Positions 26,720 through 35,827 of a DNA stretch of 64,000 nt are shown piece after piece. The stretch's first letter is position 1, and each line of letters begins with the position of its first letter. The notes under the pieces are model-generated. The model saw only the letters and a list, made by a program, of their open reading frames with translations. It was not told the origin of the DNA and searched no databases. Both the position numbers and the translations under genes were made by a program. Origin of the DNA: an uncultured Flavobacteriaceae bacterium (GTDB taxonomy: Bacteria > Bacteroidota > Bacteroidia > Flavobacteriales > Flavobacteriaceae); assembly GCA_947498845.1 (NCBI GenBank), contig CANMLX010000018.1, positions 1-64,000 of the forward strand, written 5' to 3'.

Positions 26720-28645
26720 ATGCAGTTTAAACACCCCGAACTTCTTTACGCTTTATTTTTACTGCTTATCCCTATAATTGTTCATTTATTTCAGCTAAGA
26801 CGATTTAAAAACGTAGCGTTTACTAATGTCGCTTTTTTAAAGAACGTTGTTATACAAACACGAAAGAGTTCTCAAATAAAAAAGTGGCTCACATTACTTA
26901 TTCGTTTACTCTTATTAGCTTGCATTATTCTAGCTTTTGCGCAACCCTATTTTTCAAAAAATAAAACCTTAAATAAAAAAACAGAAACTGTTATTTATAT
27001 TGATAATTCCTTTAGTATGCAAGCCAAGGGTCCCAAAGGCGCTTTACTAAAACGAGCCATTCAAGATGTTATTAATAACATTCCTGAAAATGAAGAACTT
27101 TCTATTATAACTAATACCAACGTGTATAAAAACACAACTATAAACGGCATAAAGAATGAGCTTTTACAGTTGGAGTATGCGCCTAAACAATTATCCTATA
27201 ATGCTGCGCTTTTAAAAAGCAAAACGTTTTTTAGCAAAGCACCTAATAGCATAAAAAATCTCATTTTTATATCCGATTTTCAAAATAAAAATGAGTCTTT
27301 CAGTCCAGATATCGATTCACTCATTTCTGTTCATGCCATTAAATTAGAACCTGTAAACCATCAAAATGTTAGTATAGACAGCGCCTATATTTCCAACACA
27401 ACGCCTACTCAACTAGAACTAACCGTAAATTTGAAAAATAGCGGAAATCCTATTGAAAACTTACCCATTTCATTACTCAATAATGAAAAGCTTATTGCAA
27501 AAACCAGTATTACTTTGGATTCTGAGGCTAAAACCTCCTTTACATTACCTGTTAACCAAGCTATTGATGGTGAAATTTTGGTTAATGATGCACATTTACA
27601 ATTTGATAACGCGCTATATTTTAACATCAATACTGCTGAAAAAATAAACGTTTTAGCCATTAGCGATACCGATGCTCAATTTTTAAAACGCATTTACAAT
27701 GATAATGAGTTTAATTATACATCTACAACACCTAATAAACTAAATTACAACCTAATTAATACTCAAAACCTCATTGTTTTAAACGAGTTAGCGGCTATTC
27801 CTTCTGCTTTAATCACAACTTTAAAATCGTTTACAGATAATGGAGGCGTTTTGCTTGTAATCCCATCAGATAAACTATCTGTAGATAATTACAATAGACT
27901 ACTCTTAAACTATAGTTTAAGGCTTTCAAAATTAATACCTCTGGAAAAACGTATTACCACTATAAATTACAACCACCCTTTATATAACAATGGTGTTTTT
28001 GAAAAACGCGTTAAAAATTTTCAATATCCAAAAGTAAATACTTATTACAACCTTAAAACAAATGCTAACACTTCTATTTTAAGTTTTGAAGATGGCAAAC
28101 CATTCATTACTGCTCATAATAACACCTTTCTTTTAACCGCTTCACTTAAAAAGGAAAATTCTAATTTTAAAAATTCGCCTTTAATTGTACCTACATTTTA
28201 TAATATCGCAAAACAAAGTTTTAAGATACCTCAACTCTATTATAGTATAGGTAAAACAAACCATTACGATGTTAAAACAACGATACAACAAGATGGTGTT
28301 TTATCTTTAGAAAATAAAGAATCTAGTTTTATTCCAAGACAACAGACTTTTAACGATAAAATCGCTATCACAACTATAGACATTCCTTCCAAATCTGGTA
28401 TTTATACTATTAAAGATAAAACAAAAGCTTTAAAAAATGTAAGCTATAATTTTAGAAGAGACGAAAGTAATTTAAGCTATCAGGACATTAGTAATTTAAA
28501 AGGTATAACAGTTAGCGATTCGATTACTACAACTTTTGATACACTAAAAAGTAATACCAAAATTAATGCCTTATGGAAATGGTTTGTTATTTTTGCATTA
28601 ATTCTACTGCTAATTGAAATGCTCTTATTAAAATATTTTAAATGA
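26720..28645 (+). CDS. BatA-domain / VWA membrane protein
   Basis: This 641-residue inner-membrane protein has two N-terminal helices (about 8-25 and 56-75) in the BatA N-terminal pattern (FKHPELLYALFLLLIPIIVH, then FTNVAFLKNV). A von Willebrand A-like domain follows, with the MIDAS signature DNSFS in VIYIDNSFSMQAKG. A long periplasmic part comes next and a final helix near 618-637. Family members are linked to aerotolerance operons, but no batB-E genes lie here. The stop overlaps the ATG of the dihydroorotase-like gene (ATGA at 28642), so the two are translationally coupled. Confidence 0.85.
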   Translation: MQFKHPELLYALFLLLIPIIVHLFQLRRFKNVAFTNVAFLKNVVIQTRKSSQIKKWLTLLIRLLLLACIILAFAQPYFSKNKTLNKKTETVIYIDNSFSMQAKGPKGALLKRAIQDVINNIPENEELSIITNTNVYKNTTINGIKNELLQLEYAPKQLSYNAALLKSKTFFSKAPNSIKNLIFISDFQNKNESFSPDIDSLISVHAIKLEPVNHQNVSIDSAYISNTTPTQLELTVNLKNSGNPIENLPISLLNNEKLIAKTSITLDSEAKTSFTLPVNQAIDGEILVNDAHLQFDNALYFNINTAEKINVLAISDTDAQFLKRIYNDNEFNYTSTTPNKLNYNLINTQNLIVLNELAAIPSALITTLKSFTDNGGVLLVIPSDKLSVDNYNRLLLNYSLRLSKLIPLEKRITTINYNHPLYNNGVFEKRVKNFQYPKVNTYYNLKTNANTSILSFEDGKPFITAHNNTFLLTASLKKENSNFKNSPLIVPTFYNIAKQSFKIPQLYYSIGKTNHYDVKTTIQQDGVLSLENKESSFIPRQQTFNDKIAITTIDIPSKSGIYTIKDKTKALKNVSYNFRRDESNLSYQDISNLKGITVSDSITTTFDTLKSNTKINALWKWFVIFALILLLIEMLLLKYFK

Positions 28646-29895
28646 ACATACTTATAAAGTCTGCTACCATAATAGATTCAAAAAGTGAGTTTCATAACTC
28701 GACCCAAGATATTTTAATCGAACAAGGCGTCATCACCAAAATTGGATCCAAACTAAAAAACCCCAACAATTATCAAGAAGTTACATTAGAGCATCTTCAT
28801 GTATCTCAAGGTTGGTTTGATAGTAGTGTGTCTTTTGGAGAACCCGGTTTTGAAGAACGTGAAACTATAGAAAATGGTATTAAAACCGCAGCACTTTCTG
28901 GGTATACAACAGTAGGACTAAATGCGAATACAAACCCTATAGTAGATACGAGTTCGCATATCGCTTTTATAAAAGCAAAAGCAGCAAGTAAAGCCATAAA
29001 CGTATTACCATTTGGTGCTTTAACCAAGGGAAGCAAAGGTGTTGACTTAGCTGAATTGTTTGACATGAAAAATGCTGGGGCTATGGCATTTTACGATTAT
29101 AAAAAAGCGATAAGCAATCCTAACTTATTAAAAATAGCATTACAATATGCGAATGGGTTTAATGGTTTGGTGTGTTCCTTTCCTCAGGAAAATAGGATTT
29201 CTGGCTCTGGGGTAATGAATGAAAATATAACTAGTACTTCTATTGGTTTAAAAGGAAATCCTGCTTTAGCTGAAGAGTTACAAATCGCTCGTGACTTATT
29301 TTTATTAGAATATACAGGAGGCAAACTCCATATTCCAACAATTTCAACGGCTAAAAGTGTGGCTTTAATTAGAGAAGCCAAACGAAAAAAATTAGACATT
29401 AGCTGTAGTGTTGCCATACACAATTTATATTTTACAGATGAAAATTTAACCGATTTTAATACCAATTTTAAAGTAAAACCACCGTTACGTACTCAAGGTG
29501 ATATTGATGCTTTAATTGAAGGAGTTAAAGACGGCACTATAGATATGGTAACCAGTGACCATAATCCTTTAGATATCGAACTAAAGAAAATAGAATTTGA
29601 TCATGCCGCCTATGGCTCTATTGGTTTAGAAAGTGCTTTTGGGGCTTTACAACAGCTATTTACACTAAAAAAAACGGTGGATATACTTACCAGGGGTAAA
29701 AACAGATTCAATATAGAACCAGCATCAATAAACACGGGTAACAAGGCAGATATCACACTTTTTAACCCTAGTAAGAAATACACATTTTCTAAAAAACACA
29801 TACACTCTAAATCTAAAAACTCAATTTTTGATGGACAAGCATTAAAAGGTGACGTTTACGGTGTGATTGCGAACAACAACGTAGTTTTAAAATAA
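28642..29895 (+). CDS. Dihydroorotase-like protein lacking metal ligands
   Basis: This 417-residue amidohydrolase belongs to the dihydroorotase family by overall pattern: N-terminal ILIKSATIIDSKS, EPGFEERETIENG, FKVKPPLRTQGDIDALIEG, TSDHNPLD (Asp306) and C-terminal NTGNKADITLF. The metal-binding DxHVHxREPG motif reads DSSVSFGEPG at 60-69, so both histidines and the arginine are lost. The HVxHxS histidine is Thr233 (HIPTIST). It therefore resembles the non-catalytic PyrC' homologues that act as scaffolds for aspartate transcarbamoylase in some bacteria. pyrB lies 17 kb away in this window. It is coupled to the VWA gene upstream; a DUF4870-like gene follows. Confidence 0.88.
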   Translation: MNILIKSATIIDSKSEFHNSTQDILIEQGVITKIGSKLKNPNNYQEVTLEHLHVSQGWFDSSVSFGEPGFEERETIENGIKTAALSGYTTVGLNANTNPIVDTSSHIAFIKAKAASKAINVLPFGALTKGSKGVDLAELFDMKNAGAMAFYDYKKAISNPNLLKIALQYANGFNGLVCSFPQENRISGSGVMNENITSTSIGLKGNPALAEELQIARDLFLLEYTGGKLHIPTISTAKSVALIREAKRKKLDISCSVAIHNLYFTDENLTDFNTNFKVKPPLRTQGDIDALIEGVKDGTIDMVTSDHNPLDIELKKIEFDHAAYGSIGLESAFGALQQLFTLKKTVDILTRGKNRFNIEPASINTGNKADITLFNPSKKYTFSKKHIHSKSKNSIFDGQALKGDVYGVIANNNVVLK

Positions 29896-29897
29896 TT

Positions 29898-30233
29898 ATG
29901 ACACAAGAGGATATAGAAAAGGGACGCAAAAATGCGATTATAAGCTATATAACGGTTTTTGGTATTATAATAGCTTATTATTTAAATAATGAAAATAAAA
30001 GTTCTTTTGCCAGCTTTCATATAAGACAATCATTAGGTCTATGGTCAACATTAATCATAATTAATCTATCCATAGTTAGTAAGTTTGATATTTTTATGCT
30101 TAGAGCTTCTGTATGGATTTGTTTTTTCTCCCTATATATTTATGGTTTATCAGGGGCTATTTCAAGAAAACCTAATTTAGTTCCTCTTGTTGGGAAATTT
30201 TATCAAAAAATATTTTCAAATATAGGACACTAA
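29898..30233 (+). CDS. Small DUF4870-like membrane protein
   Basis: This 111-residue protein has about three hydrophobic helices and the motif SSFASFHIRQSLGLWS, which resembles the conserved (H/N)-x-(R/F)-Q segment of DUF4870-type proteins. It is packed between the dihydroorotase-like gene (2-bp gap) and the esterase gene (the stop ends one base before the next ATG), so it is part of one transcript. Function is unknown. Confidence 0.7.
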   Translation: MTQEDIEKGRKNAIISYITVFGIIIAYYLNNENKSSFASFHIRQSLGLWSTLIIINLSIVSKFDIFMLRASVWICFFSLYIYGLSGAISRKPNLVPLVGKFYQKIFSNIGH

Positions 30234-30890
30234 ATGAATACTTCTTTGTCTTTACAATACATTAAAAGGCCATCCACATTAAAAGAAAATGTGCCTTTAT
30301 TACTTCTATTTCATGGTTATGGAAGTGATGAAAACGACTTGTTTTCATTTGCTGAAGAATTACCCGAAGAACTCTTAATTATTTCGGCAAAAGCTCCTTA
30401 CCCTATGGCGCCTTATGGCAATGCGTGGTATGCTATTAATTTTGATGCTGAACAAGGTAAATGGAATGATAACGTTCAAGCAAAACAATCTGTGGATTTA
30501 ATTGCTCAATTTATTGACGAAATTATAGCGACTTACAAAGAAGTTGATCCTAGCACTATTTCACTATTAGGGTTTAGCCAAGGTAGTATTTTGAGTTATG
30601 CAGTAGCTTTAACCTATCCTAAAAAAGTTAAAAATATTATAGCACTTAGTGGTTATATAAATCATGATATTTTACCTAAAGACCTAAAAAATAAAGACTA
30701 TTCTAATTTAGATTTCTACTGTTCTCATGGCTCTGTAGACCAAGTAATTTCTGTAGACTGGGCAAGACAAACACAGCCATTTTTAAATAGTTTGAATATA
30801 AAAAATTCTTACACCGAATTTCCTGTAGGTCACGGTGTAGCACCTCAAAATTTCTATGACTTTAAAGATTGGTTAAGTAAACGTATTTAA
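30234..30890 (+). CDS. Alpha/beta-hydrolase, phospholipase/carboxylesterase family
   Basis: This 218-residue cytoplasmic serine hydrolase has the nucleophile elbow GFSQGS, an oxyanion region LLLFHGYGSDENDLFSFA, a catalytic Asp in SHGSVDQVISV, and a His in VGHGVAP. The length and order match the carboxylesterase 2 (EstB-like) family, which acts on short-chain esters or lysophospholipids. There is no signal peptide. It is the last gene of the 26720-30890 group. Confidence 0.88.
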   Translation: MNTSLSLQYIKRPSTLKENVPLLLLFHGYGSDENDLFSFAEELPEELLIISAKAPYPMAPYGNAWYAINFDAEQGKWNDNVQAKQSVDLIAQFIDEIIATYKEVDPSTISLLGFSQGSILSYAVALTYPKKVKNIIALSGYINHDILPKDLKNKDYSNLDFYCSHGSVDQVISVDWARQTQPFLNSLNIKNSYTEFPVGHGVAPQNFYDFKDWLSKRI

Positions 30891-30928
30891 AGCTTGTTAA
30901 GTACTGGTTATTTATTACAAAAAAACCA

Positions 30929-30949
30929 CTATGGACTGTAAGTCCATAG
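30929..30949. terminator. Hairpin between esterase and serB
   Basis: A perfect 9-bp stem CTATGGACT/AGTCCATAG encloses a 3-nt loop, with an A-run on the left. It is 38 bases past the esterase stop and in the minus direction lies about 230 bases past serB. It probably terminates one or both. Confidence 0.55.
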
Positions 30950-31120
30950 GTTTGGTTCGCAAACTGAAAGTCTGCTAGGTGAAATTACGTAATCAAATCT
31001 GTGTAAATTCGTGTAATTCGTGTCAAAAGTTTTTAGGAGCTAAAACGAAATGCACTAAAGTACATCGTTTCGACTAAATTTGAGACCAATGAAAGAATGA
31101 AATTCTTTTAAGAAGGTAGC

Positions 31121-31137
31121 TTGTCATTTCATGACAA
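31121..31137. repeat. Short perfect hairpin near the serB 3' end
   Basis: TTGTCAT-TTC-ATGACAA forms a 7-bp perfect stem 39 bases past the serB stop. There is no T-run, so its role is unclear. Confidence 0.35.
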
Positions 31138-31175
31138 ATGAAATGCGATTTAAATAATTTTTAGATTAGTTAAAT

Positions 31176-32399
31176 CTAATCCATTAAATCGATGTGTCTG
31201 TCGTGATAACCTAATAAGTATAACACCCCATCTAAACCTATACTGGAAATAGAACTTTGTGCGTTATCTTTAACTTTTGGTTTAGCATGAAACGCTATTC
31301 CCAGCCCAGCTAGATTAAGCATTGGTAAATCGTTAGCACCATCTCCCACTGCAATAGTTTGCTTGATATCTATACCTTCTTTTTTTGCAATTTGCTTAAG
31401 ATATTCTGCTTTTTTATTACCATCTACAATTTCACCAAGATATCCCCCAGTTAAAGCGCCGTCCTTAATTTCTAACTGATTTGCAAACACATAATCTATG
31501 CCTAGTTCTTTTTGCAGATAGTTCCCAAAATAAGTGAACCCTCCCGATAAAATAGCGGTTTTAAAGCCATAACTTTTCAGCGTATCAATAAGGCGTCGTG
31601 CACCTTTAGTAATTGGTAAATTTACAGCTACATCTTGCAACACGTCTTCACTCAATCCTTTAAGCAGTTTCATGCGTCTTTTAAAGCTTTCGTTAAAGTC
31701 TATTTCGCCTTGCATTGCAGATTCTGTAATAGCTTTTACTTGGTCTCCAACACCTGCTAATTCGGCTAATTTATCTATTACCTCTGCCTGAATTAAGGTA
31801 GAATCCATATCAAAACACACCAAACGTCTGTTACGTCTATAAATATCATCTTCCTGGAATGCAATGTCTACATCTAGCGCTTTAGAGATTTGCATAAACT
31901 TCTCTGTAAACTCTGCTTTATTAGCTATCCTTCCCCTAATGGATAACTGTATTGAGGCTCTTGGATACTCGTCTTCTTTTGTTAACGATATACGCCCTGT
32001 TAGCCTTTTTATAGAATCTATATTCAGGTTTTTTTCTGAAATTACTTTAGTGACTTCAGAAATTTGCTCTGCGGCCAGTTTTTCTCCTAAAATGGTAACG
32101 ATATAGCGATCTTTACCTTGAAGCCCTACCCAATTTTCGTAATCTTCGAGTGTAATTGGTGTAAATTTCGCTTGAATATCTAATTCGTAAGCTTTAAACA
32201 ATAAATCTTTTAATACCGCTGCAGACTTTTTACCAGATTTAATTTCAAACAAAATACCTAAGGATAAGGTATCATGAATATTTGCTTGTCCTATATCCAA
32301 AACTTTAGCGCCATATTCTGCTAAAACATCTGTTAAACTTGATGTTAATCCTGGTTTATCTTGTCCAGAAATGTTTAATAAGAAAATATCGTTAGCCAT
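31176..32399 (-). CDS. serB: Phosphoserine phosphatase with ACT domains
   Basis: This 407-residue protein catalyses the last step of serine synthesis from 3-phosphoglycerate. Residues 1-175 hold two ACT-like regulatory domains (LLNISGQDKPGLTSSL; YIVTILGEKLAAEQISEV). The HAD phosphatase domain follows: motif I DMDSTLI with nucleophile Asp197 and acid Asp199, motif II ILSGGFTYF, motif III lysine in KKAEYLKQIA, and motif IV VGDGANDLPML. The length fits the ACT-containing SerB form. It is on its own, with a pseudogene upstream. Serine may feed back through the ACT domains. Confidence 0.96.
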   Translation of the reverse strand: MANDIFLLNISGQDKPGLTSSLTDVLAEYGAKVLDIGQANIHDTLSLGILFEIKSGKKSAAVLKDLLFKAYELDIQAKFTPITLEDYENWVGLQGKDRYIVTILGEKLAAEQISEVTKVISEKNLNIDSIKRLTGRISLTKEDEYPRASIQLSIRGRIANKAEFTEKFMQISKALDVDIAFQEDDIYRRNRRLVCFDMDSTLIQAEVIDKLAELAGVGDQVKAITESAMQGEIDFNESFKRRMKLLKGLSEDVLQDVAVNLPITKGARRLIDTLKSYGFKTAILSGGFTYFGNYLQKELGIDYVFANQLEIKDGALTGGYLGEIVDGNKKAEYLKQIAKKEGIDIKQTIAVGDGANDLPMLNLAGLGIAFHAKPKVKDNAQSSISSIGLDGVLYLLGYHDRHIDLMD

Positions 32400-32448
32400 A
32401 ATTTTATAATTGTGCTTTAAAAGCTGTAAAAATCATTATTCTATTTGA

Positions 32449-32706
32449 GATATAAAAGTTTTTTTATGCAATGTTATTAATACGTTTAAGCTATTGGTTA
32501 GTAGGCTTGAGACAGGAAGTGTAAAAAATCAATTAGGTCTTCTTTTGCGAGGTGGACTTGAAATTGGAAATACACGCTATGGAATAGCGTATAATTTTAT
32601 ACCTAAAGCAGCTATTAAAATACCTAATGGACAAATAATTGGCACAATAAATAACAGCTATCTTGGACTATCAATTGGATTTAAATTAGGTGGAAGAAAA
32701 ATTTAA
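32449..32706 (+). pseudogene. C-terminal remnant of an outer-membrane beta-barrel protein
   Basis: An open stretch of about 85 codons after a stop at 32446 has no ATG; the first possible start is a TTG at 32494. The translation shows alternating beta-strand pattern (LGLLLRGGLEIGNTRYGIAY) and ends SYLGLSIGFKLGGRKI, typical of the last strands of Bacteroidota outer-membrane barrels. No signal peptide or upstream strands are present, so this looks like the surviving 3' end of a deleted gene. The alternative is a tiny gene with a rare start, which is unlikely without a signal peptide. Confidence 0.6.
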
Positions 32707-32776
32707 AAATTGTAGCTAACACTAGCTTACAAATAATTCAATTTACTACCGATTTTTAATTACTCACAATTGTATT

Positions 32777-33259
32777 TTACAAAAACCTATTGTGCCAACT
32801 CTCGCTAGCAGGTACTTCCCAATTATCATTAAACTCTGCAATATTGGTAACTAGGTTATTAAATACAATCGTGTTTTTTGAGACTGCTCTGTCTTTTGCC
32901 ATCTTTTTAAAATCTACCAATGACTTATAAGCAATAAAATCACCTTGCTTGTAAGACACATTCATTTTATCCATTAAATCAACATTATAGTCTTTCTCTA
33001 ATTGCTGAATAAAATGTACTGAGGCATCTATAGAGCACCCCGTAGCTGCGTTTAAATTTTGATTTAAACCTATTACTATAAAACGCTTATATTTTATAAG
33101 GTATCCCGCCTGCAAATCACTACCATGTGCTGTCCAGTTTTCTATAAACACATCTAATTTCCCACGTATCTCTTCTATTTCCTCTGGTGTTAATGAACGG
33201 TTGGCTTGGTATATCCAAACACGTGATTCTTCCTGTAATGTATTAAAATCTACTAGCAT
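32777..33259 (-). CDS. Conserved hypothetical protein (160 aa)
   Basis: This soluble 160-residue protein begins MLVDFNTLQEESRVWIYQANRSL and ends PASESWHNRFL. It has mixed alpha/beta character, no signal peptide and no membrane helix. Similar proteins in Flavobacteria are, as I recall, sometimes labelled ABC transporter ATPase, but no Walker A or B motif is present, so I do not adopt that name. It is transcribed with, or just after, the CCG-domain gene, separated from it by the TGACTAA repeats. Confidence 0.75.
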   Translation of the reverse strand: MLVDFNTLQEESRVWIYQANRSLTPEEIEEIRGKLDVFIENWTAHGSDLQAGYLIKYKRFIVIGLNQNLNAATGCSIDASVHFIQQLEKDYNVDLMDKMNVSYKQGDFIAYKSLVDFKKMAKDRAVSKNTIVFNNLVTNIAEFNDNWEVPASESWHNRFL

Positions 33260-33274
33260 CTCTTTATTTTCTAT

Positions 33275-33316
33275 TGACTAATGACTAATGACTAATGACT
33301 AATGACTAATGACTAA
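33275..33316. repeat. Heptamer tandem repeat (TGACTAA), six units
   Basis: Six perfect copies of TGACTAA fill the gap between the 160-aa gene start and the stop of the CCG-domain gene. It has the same 7-base period as the repeat at 15781-15843 but a different sequence. On the minus strand each unit reads TTAGTCA. Confidence 0.95.
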
Positions 33317-33321
33317 AACTA

Positions 33322-34113
33322 CTATAATTCTTCTGAATTAGCTATTAACTCTGCAATATCTAAAACTTCTATTTCGGTTTCTTTATTCTTTGCCTTAACA
33401 CCATCTGTCATCATGGTATTACAGTACGGGCATCCTGTAGCAATAATATTAGGGTTTGTTTCTAAGGCATCTTGAGTTCTCAATACATTAACATCCATAT
33501 CGCCTTTTTCTGGTTCTTTAAACATTTGTGCTCCTCCGGCACCACAACACAACGCTGTACGTTTGTGGCGTTTCATTTCAAAAATACTAGCTTTAGTACT
33601 TTTTAGAACCTCTCTAGGTGCATCGTACTCATTATTGGCTCTACCTAAATAACATGGGTCATGAAATGTAATGCGTTTTCCTTTGTAAAATTCTCCTTGG
33701 ATTTGTAAACGCCCTGATGTTATTAGTTCTTGAATATATTGCGTGTGATGTACGACTTCGTATTTACCTCCTAAACTTGGATACTCATTTTTTAAACAAT
33801 TATATGAATGCGGATCGCAGGTTACAATCTTTTTTATCTCGTATGCATTTAAAACTTCTATATTCATCATGGCTTGCATCTGGAACAAAAACTCGTTTCC
33901 TGCACGTTTAGCGATATCACCAGTACAACTTTCTTCTGTACCTAAAACAGCAAATTCTACATGCGCTTTATTTAAAATTTTAACGAATGCTTTCGTGATT
34001 TTTTTGGCTCTATCATCAAAACTTCCAGCAGACCCCACCCAAAACAATACTTCAGGCTGTTTTCCTTGAGCCATAAACTCTGCCATTGTTGGTACTTGTA
34101 ATGCTTCACTCAT
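33322..34113 (-). CDS. CCG-domain Fe-S oxidoreductase subunit
   Basis: This 263-residue protein resembles the cysteine-rich CCG-domain subunits of heterodisulfide reductase, LutA and GlpC. Two cysteine motifs are visible: the first half has CDPHSYNCL and FHDPCYLGR, and the second has ALCCGAGGAQMF and GCPYCNTMM, which bind a non-cubane or 4Fe-4S cluster in relatives. It overlaps the 122-aa gene by 8 bp and lies just past the membrane 4Fe-4S gene, so the two Fe-S proteins probably form one membrane-bound electron-transfer complex. The partner is unknown. Confidence 0.88.
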   Translation of the reverse strand: MSEALQVPTMAEFMAQGKQPEVLFWVGSAGSFDDRAKKITKAFVKILNKAHVEFAVLGTEESCTGDIAKRAGNEFLFQMQAMMNIEVLNAYEIKKIVTCDPHSYNCLKNEYPSLGGKYEVVHHTQYIQELITSGRLQIQGEFYKGKRITFHDPCYLGRANNEYDAPREVLKSTKASIFEMKRHKRTALCCGAGGAQMFKEPEKGDMDVNVLRTQDALETNPNIIATGCPYCNTMMTDGVKAKNKETEIEVLDIAELIANSEEL

Positions 34114-34474
34114 GTTTTTTGTTTTCTGTAAGTTTCTCTTCTTCTCTTAAAGCGGCAAAATCTATTTTAGCAATTCTTATATAAATAGCTAGTCGCTTTA
34201 TACCGTTATCCAAGCGGTTTTTAGGGCTTGTAATTTCGTATTCACTTCTGCGCAGCGCCTCTACGCCTATTAATTCTTTTTGTCTTTCTGTACAATAATC
34301 ACAAAACACATTTTTTAGTTTTATACTCTGTACGATTCTGTCTTTAAACGTTATATCGGTATACGATTTTATTTGTAACGAATCTTTTTGATATGATTGC
34401 GCATAGGACATAAATAAACCTCCTACACTATATAGAATAATAAAAAGCTTATATTTTATGTTAATAGCTTTCAT
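34106..34474 (-). CDS. Exported hypothetical protein (122 aa)
   Basis: This small protein has an N-terminal hydrophobic segment ending near MSYAQ, a likely cleaved signal peptide, giving a periplasmic product of about 95 residues with one Cys-x2-Cys (VFCDYCTERQKEL) and a charged C-terminus. I recognise no family. It is sandwiched between two Fe-S protein genes: it starts 30 bases after the 4Fe-4S gene and overlaps the CCG gene by 8 bp, so it is very likely co-expressed. A role in the same complex is only inference. Confidence 0.7.
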   Translation of the reverse strand: MKAINIKYKLFIILYSVGGLFMSYAQSYQKDSLQIKSYTDITFKDRIVQSIKLKNVFCDYCTERQKELIGVEALRRSEYEITSPKNRLDNGIKRLAIYIRIAKIDFAALREEEKLTENKKHE

Positions 34475-34504
34475 TCGTTCTCCAAACCCCTAAAAACAAA
34501 TCTA

Positions 34505-35812
34505 TTATTCGTCTTTCCAGTTTAATCTATCCATTTGATTATATGGCCATGGCGCTCCATTATTTTCAATATTCGACATCATATTATTTAATTCTGTTGG
34601 AGCAGCCGATTGTTCCATCACTAAATAGCGGCGCATATCTAATATAATGGATAACGGATTAATACTTACGGGACACTCTTCTACACAAGCGTTACATGTG
34701 GTGCATGCCCAAAGTTCTTCGTGTGTAATATAATCCCCTAATAACTGCTTCCCATCGTCTTTAAACTCGCCATTATTAGCATCTATATTTTTCCCCACTT
34801 CTTCTAAACGATCACGTGTATCCATCATGATCTTTCTAGGCGATAATTGCTTTCCTGTTAAATTGGCTGGACATGACGATGTACATCTTCCACATTCTGT
34901 ACAGGTATAAGCACTAAGTAATTGTACCCAGTTTAAATCTTGCACATCGCTGGCTCCAAATTTCTCTGGCACCTCATCTTCGGCACCCTCTGCTGGAGCT
35001 GCAAATGGATCTGCATTGGGATCCATCATGAGCTGTACTTCTTTGGTTACAGATGCTAAATTATTAAATTGTCCATTAGGTTTTATACTGGCATAAAATA
35101 CATTTGGAAATGCCAGTATAATATGTAAATGCTTAGAAAAATATAAATAGTTTAAAAACACCAAAATGCCTAAAATGTGTACCCACCATGCTGCTCGTTC
35201 TATGATATGGAGTGTTGCTTCAGACATTGCCGAAAACCATGGTGCTATATATTGGCTTATTATATTACCTGAATTCATTTGTTGAAAAGCTAGATCTGTA
35301 GCATTCATTGTTAAAAACAAGGTCATGAGTATAATTTCAAAATACAAAATGTAATTAGCATCGCTTTTAGGCCAGCTAGTCATTTCGCTATTCCAAAAAC
35401 GCTTGAGTTTTACCACATTTCTTCGTATCCAAAAAACTGCAATTGATATGATCACTAAAATTGATAATATCTCGAAAGCGCCAATTAATACACCATAAAA
35501 TGTTCCCATAGATGAAAATATGCGGTGTGTCCCAAACAATCCATCTATTATAATTTCGAGAACCTCTAAGTTTATAATGATAAAACCTACATAAACTATA
35601 GCATGTAAAATGCCCGCGATAGGTCTGCGCACCATTTTACTTTGCCCAAAGGCAATTTTTAGCATGTTTTTTAAACGTTGGGCTTTATTATCACTTACAT
35701 CAACATCGCGACCTAACTTAATATTACGAATAAGTTTTTTTACATTTCTTGCAAAATAACCTATACCTATGATTAATGCTAAAGCAAAAAGAATATTTGG
35801 TATATATGGCAT
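34505..35812 (-). CDS. Membrane 4Fe-4S dicluster oxidoreductase
   Basis: This 435-residue protein combines an N-terminal membrane part with about five helices (for example ILFALALIIGIGYF, HAIVYVGFIIINLEVLEI, ILGILVFLNYLYF), like the cytochrome b-type subunits of HdrE or NarI, with a C-terminal cytoplasmic 4Fe-4S dicluster domain: CTECGRCTSSCPAN and CTTCNACVEECPVS. It probably passes electrons between the quinone pool and the CCG subunit encoded downstream. It is in one operon with the MCE and amidase genes, a grouping I recall in other Bacteroidota. Confidence 0.88.
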   Translation of the reverse strand: MPYIPNILFALALIIGIGYFARNVKKLIRNIKLGRDVDVSDNKAQRLKNMLKIAFGQSKMVRRPIAGILHAIVYVGFIIINLEVLEIIIDGLFGTHRIFSSMGTFYGVLIGAFEILSILVIISIAVFWIRRNVVKLKRFWNSEMTSWPKSDANYILYFEIILMTLFLTMNATDLAFQQMNSGNIISQYIAPWFSAMSEATLHIIERAAWWVHILGILVFLNYLYFSKHLHIILAFPNVFYASIKPNGQFNNLASVTKEVQLMMDPNADPFAAPAEGAEDEVPEKFGASDVQDLNWVQLLSAYTCTECGRCTSSCPANLTGKQLSPRKIMMDTRDRLEEVGKNIDANNGEFKDDGKQLLGDYITHEELWACTTCNACVEECPVSINPLSIILDMRRYLVMEQSAAPTELNNMMSNIENNGAPWPYNQMDRLNWKDE

Positions 35813-35827
35813 AGTTTAATTAGTTAC

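Noticed and set aside
30891..31175. Possible small RNA or ORF between the esterase and serB genes
   Set aside because: Only short hairpins and a phrase of the AATCTGTGTAAATTCGTG type that recurs in Bacteroidota genomes; no promoter or clear boundary.
32777..33259. ABC transporter ATPase label for the 160-aa protein
   Set aside because: No Walker A, Walker B or signature motif is present.
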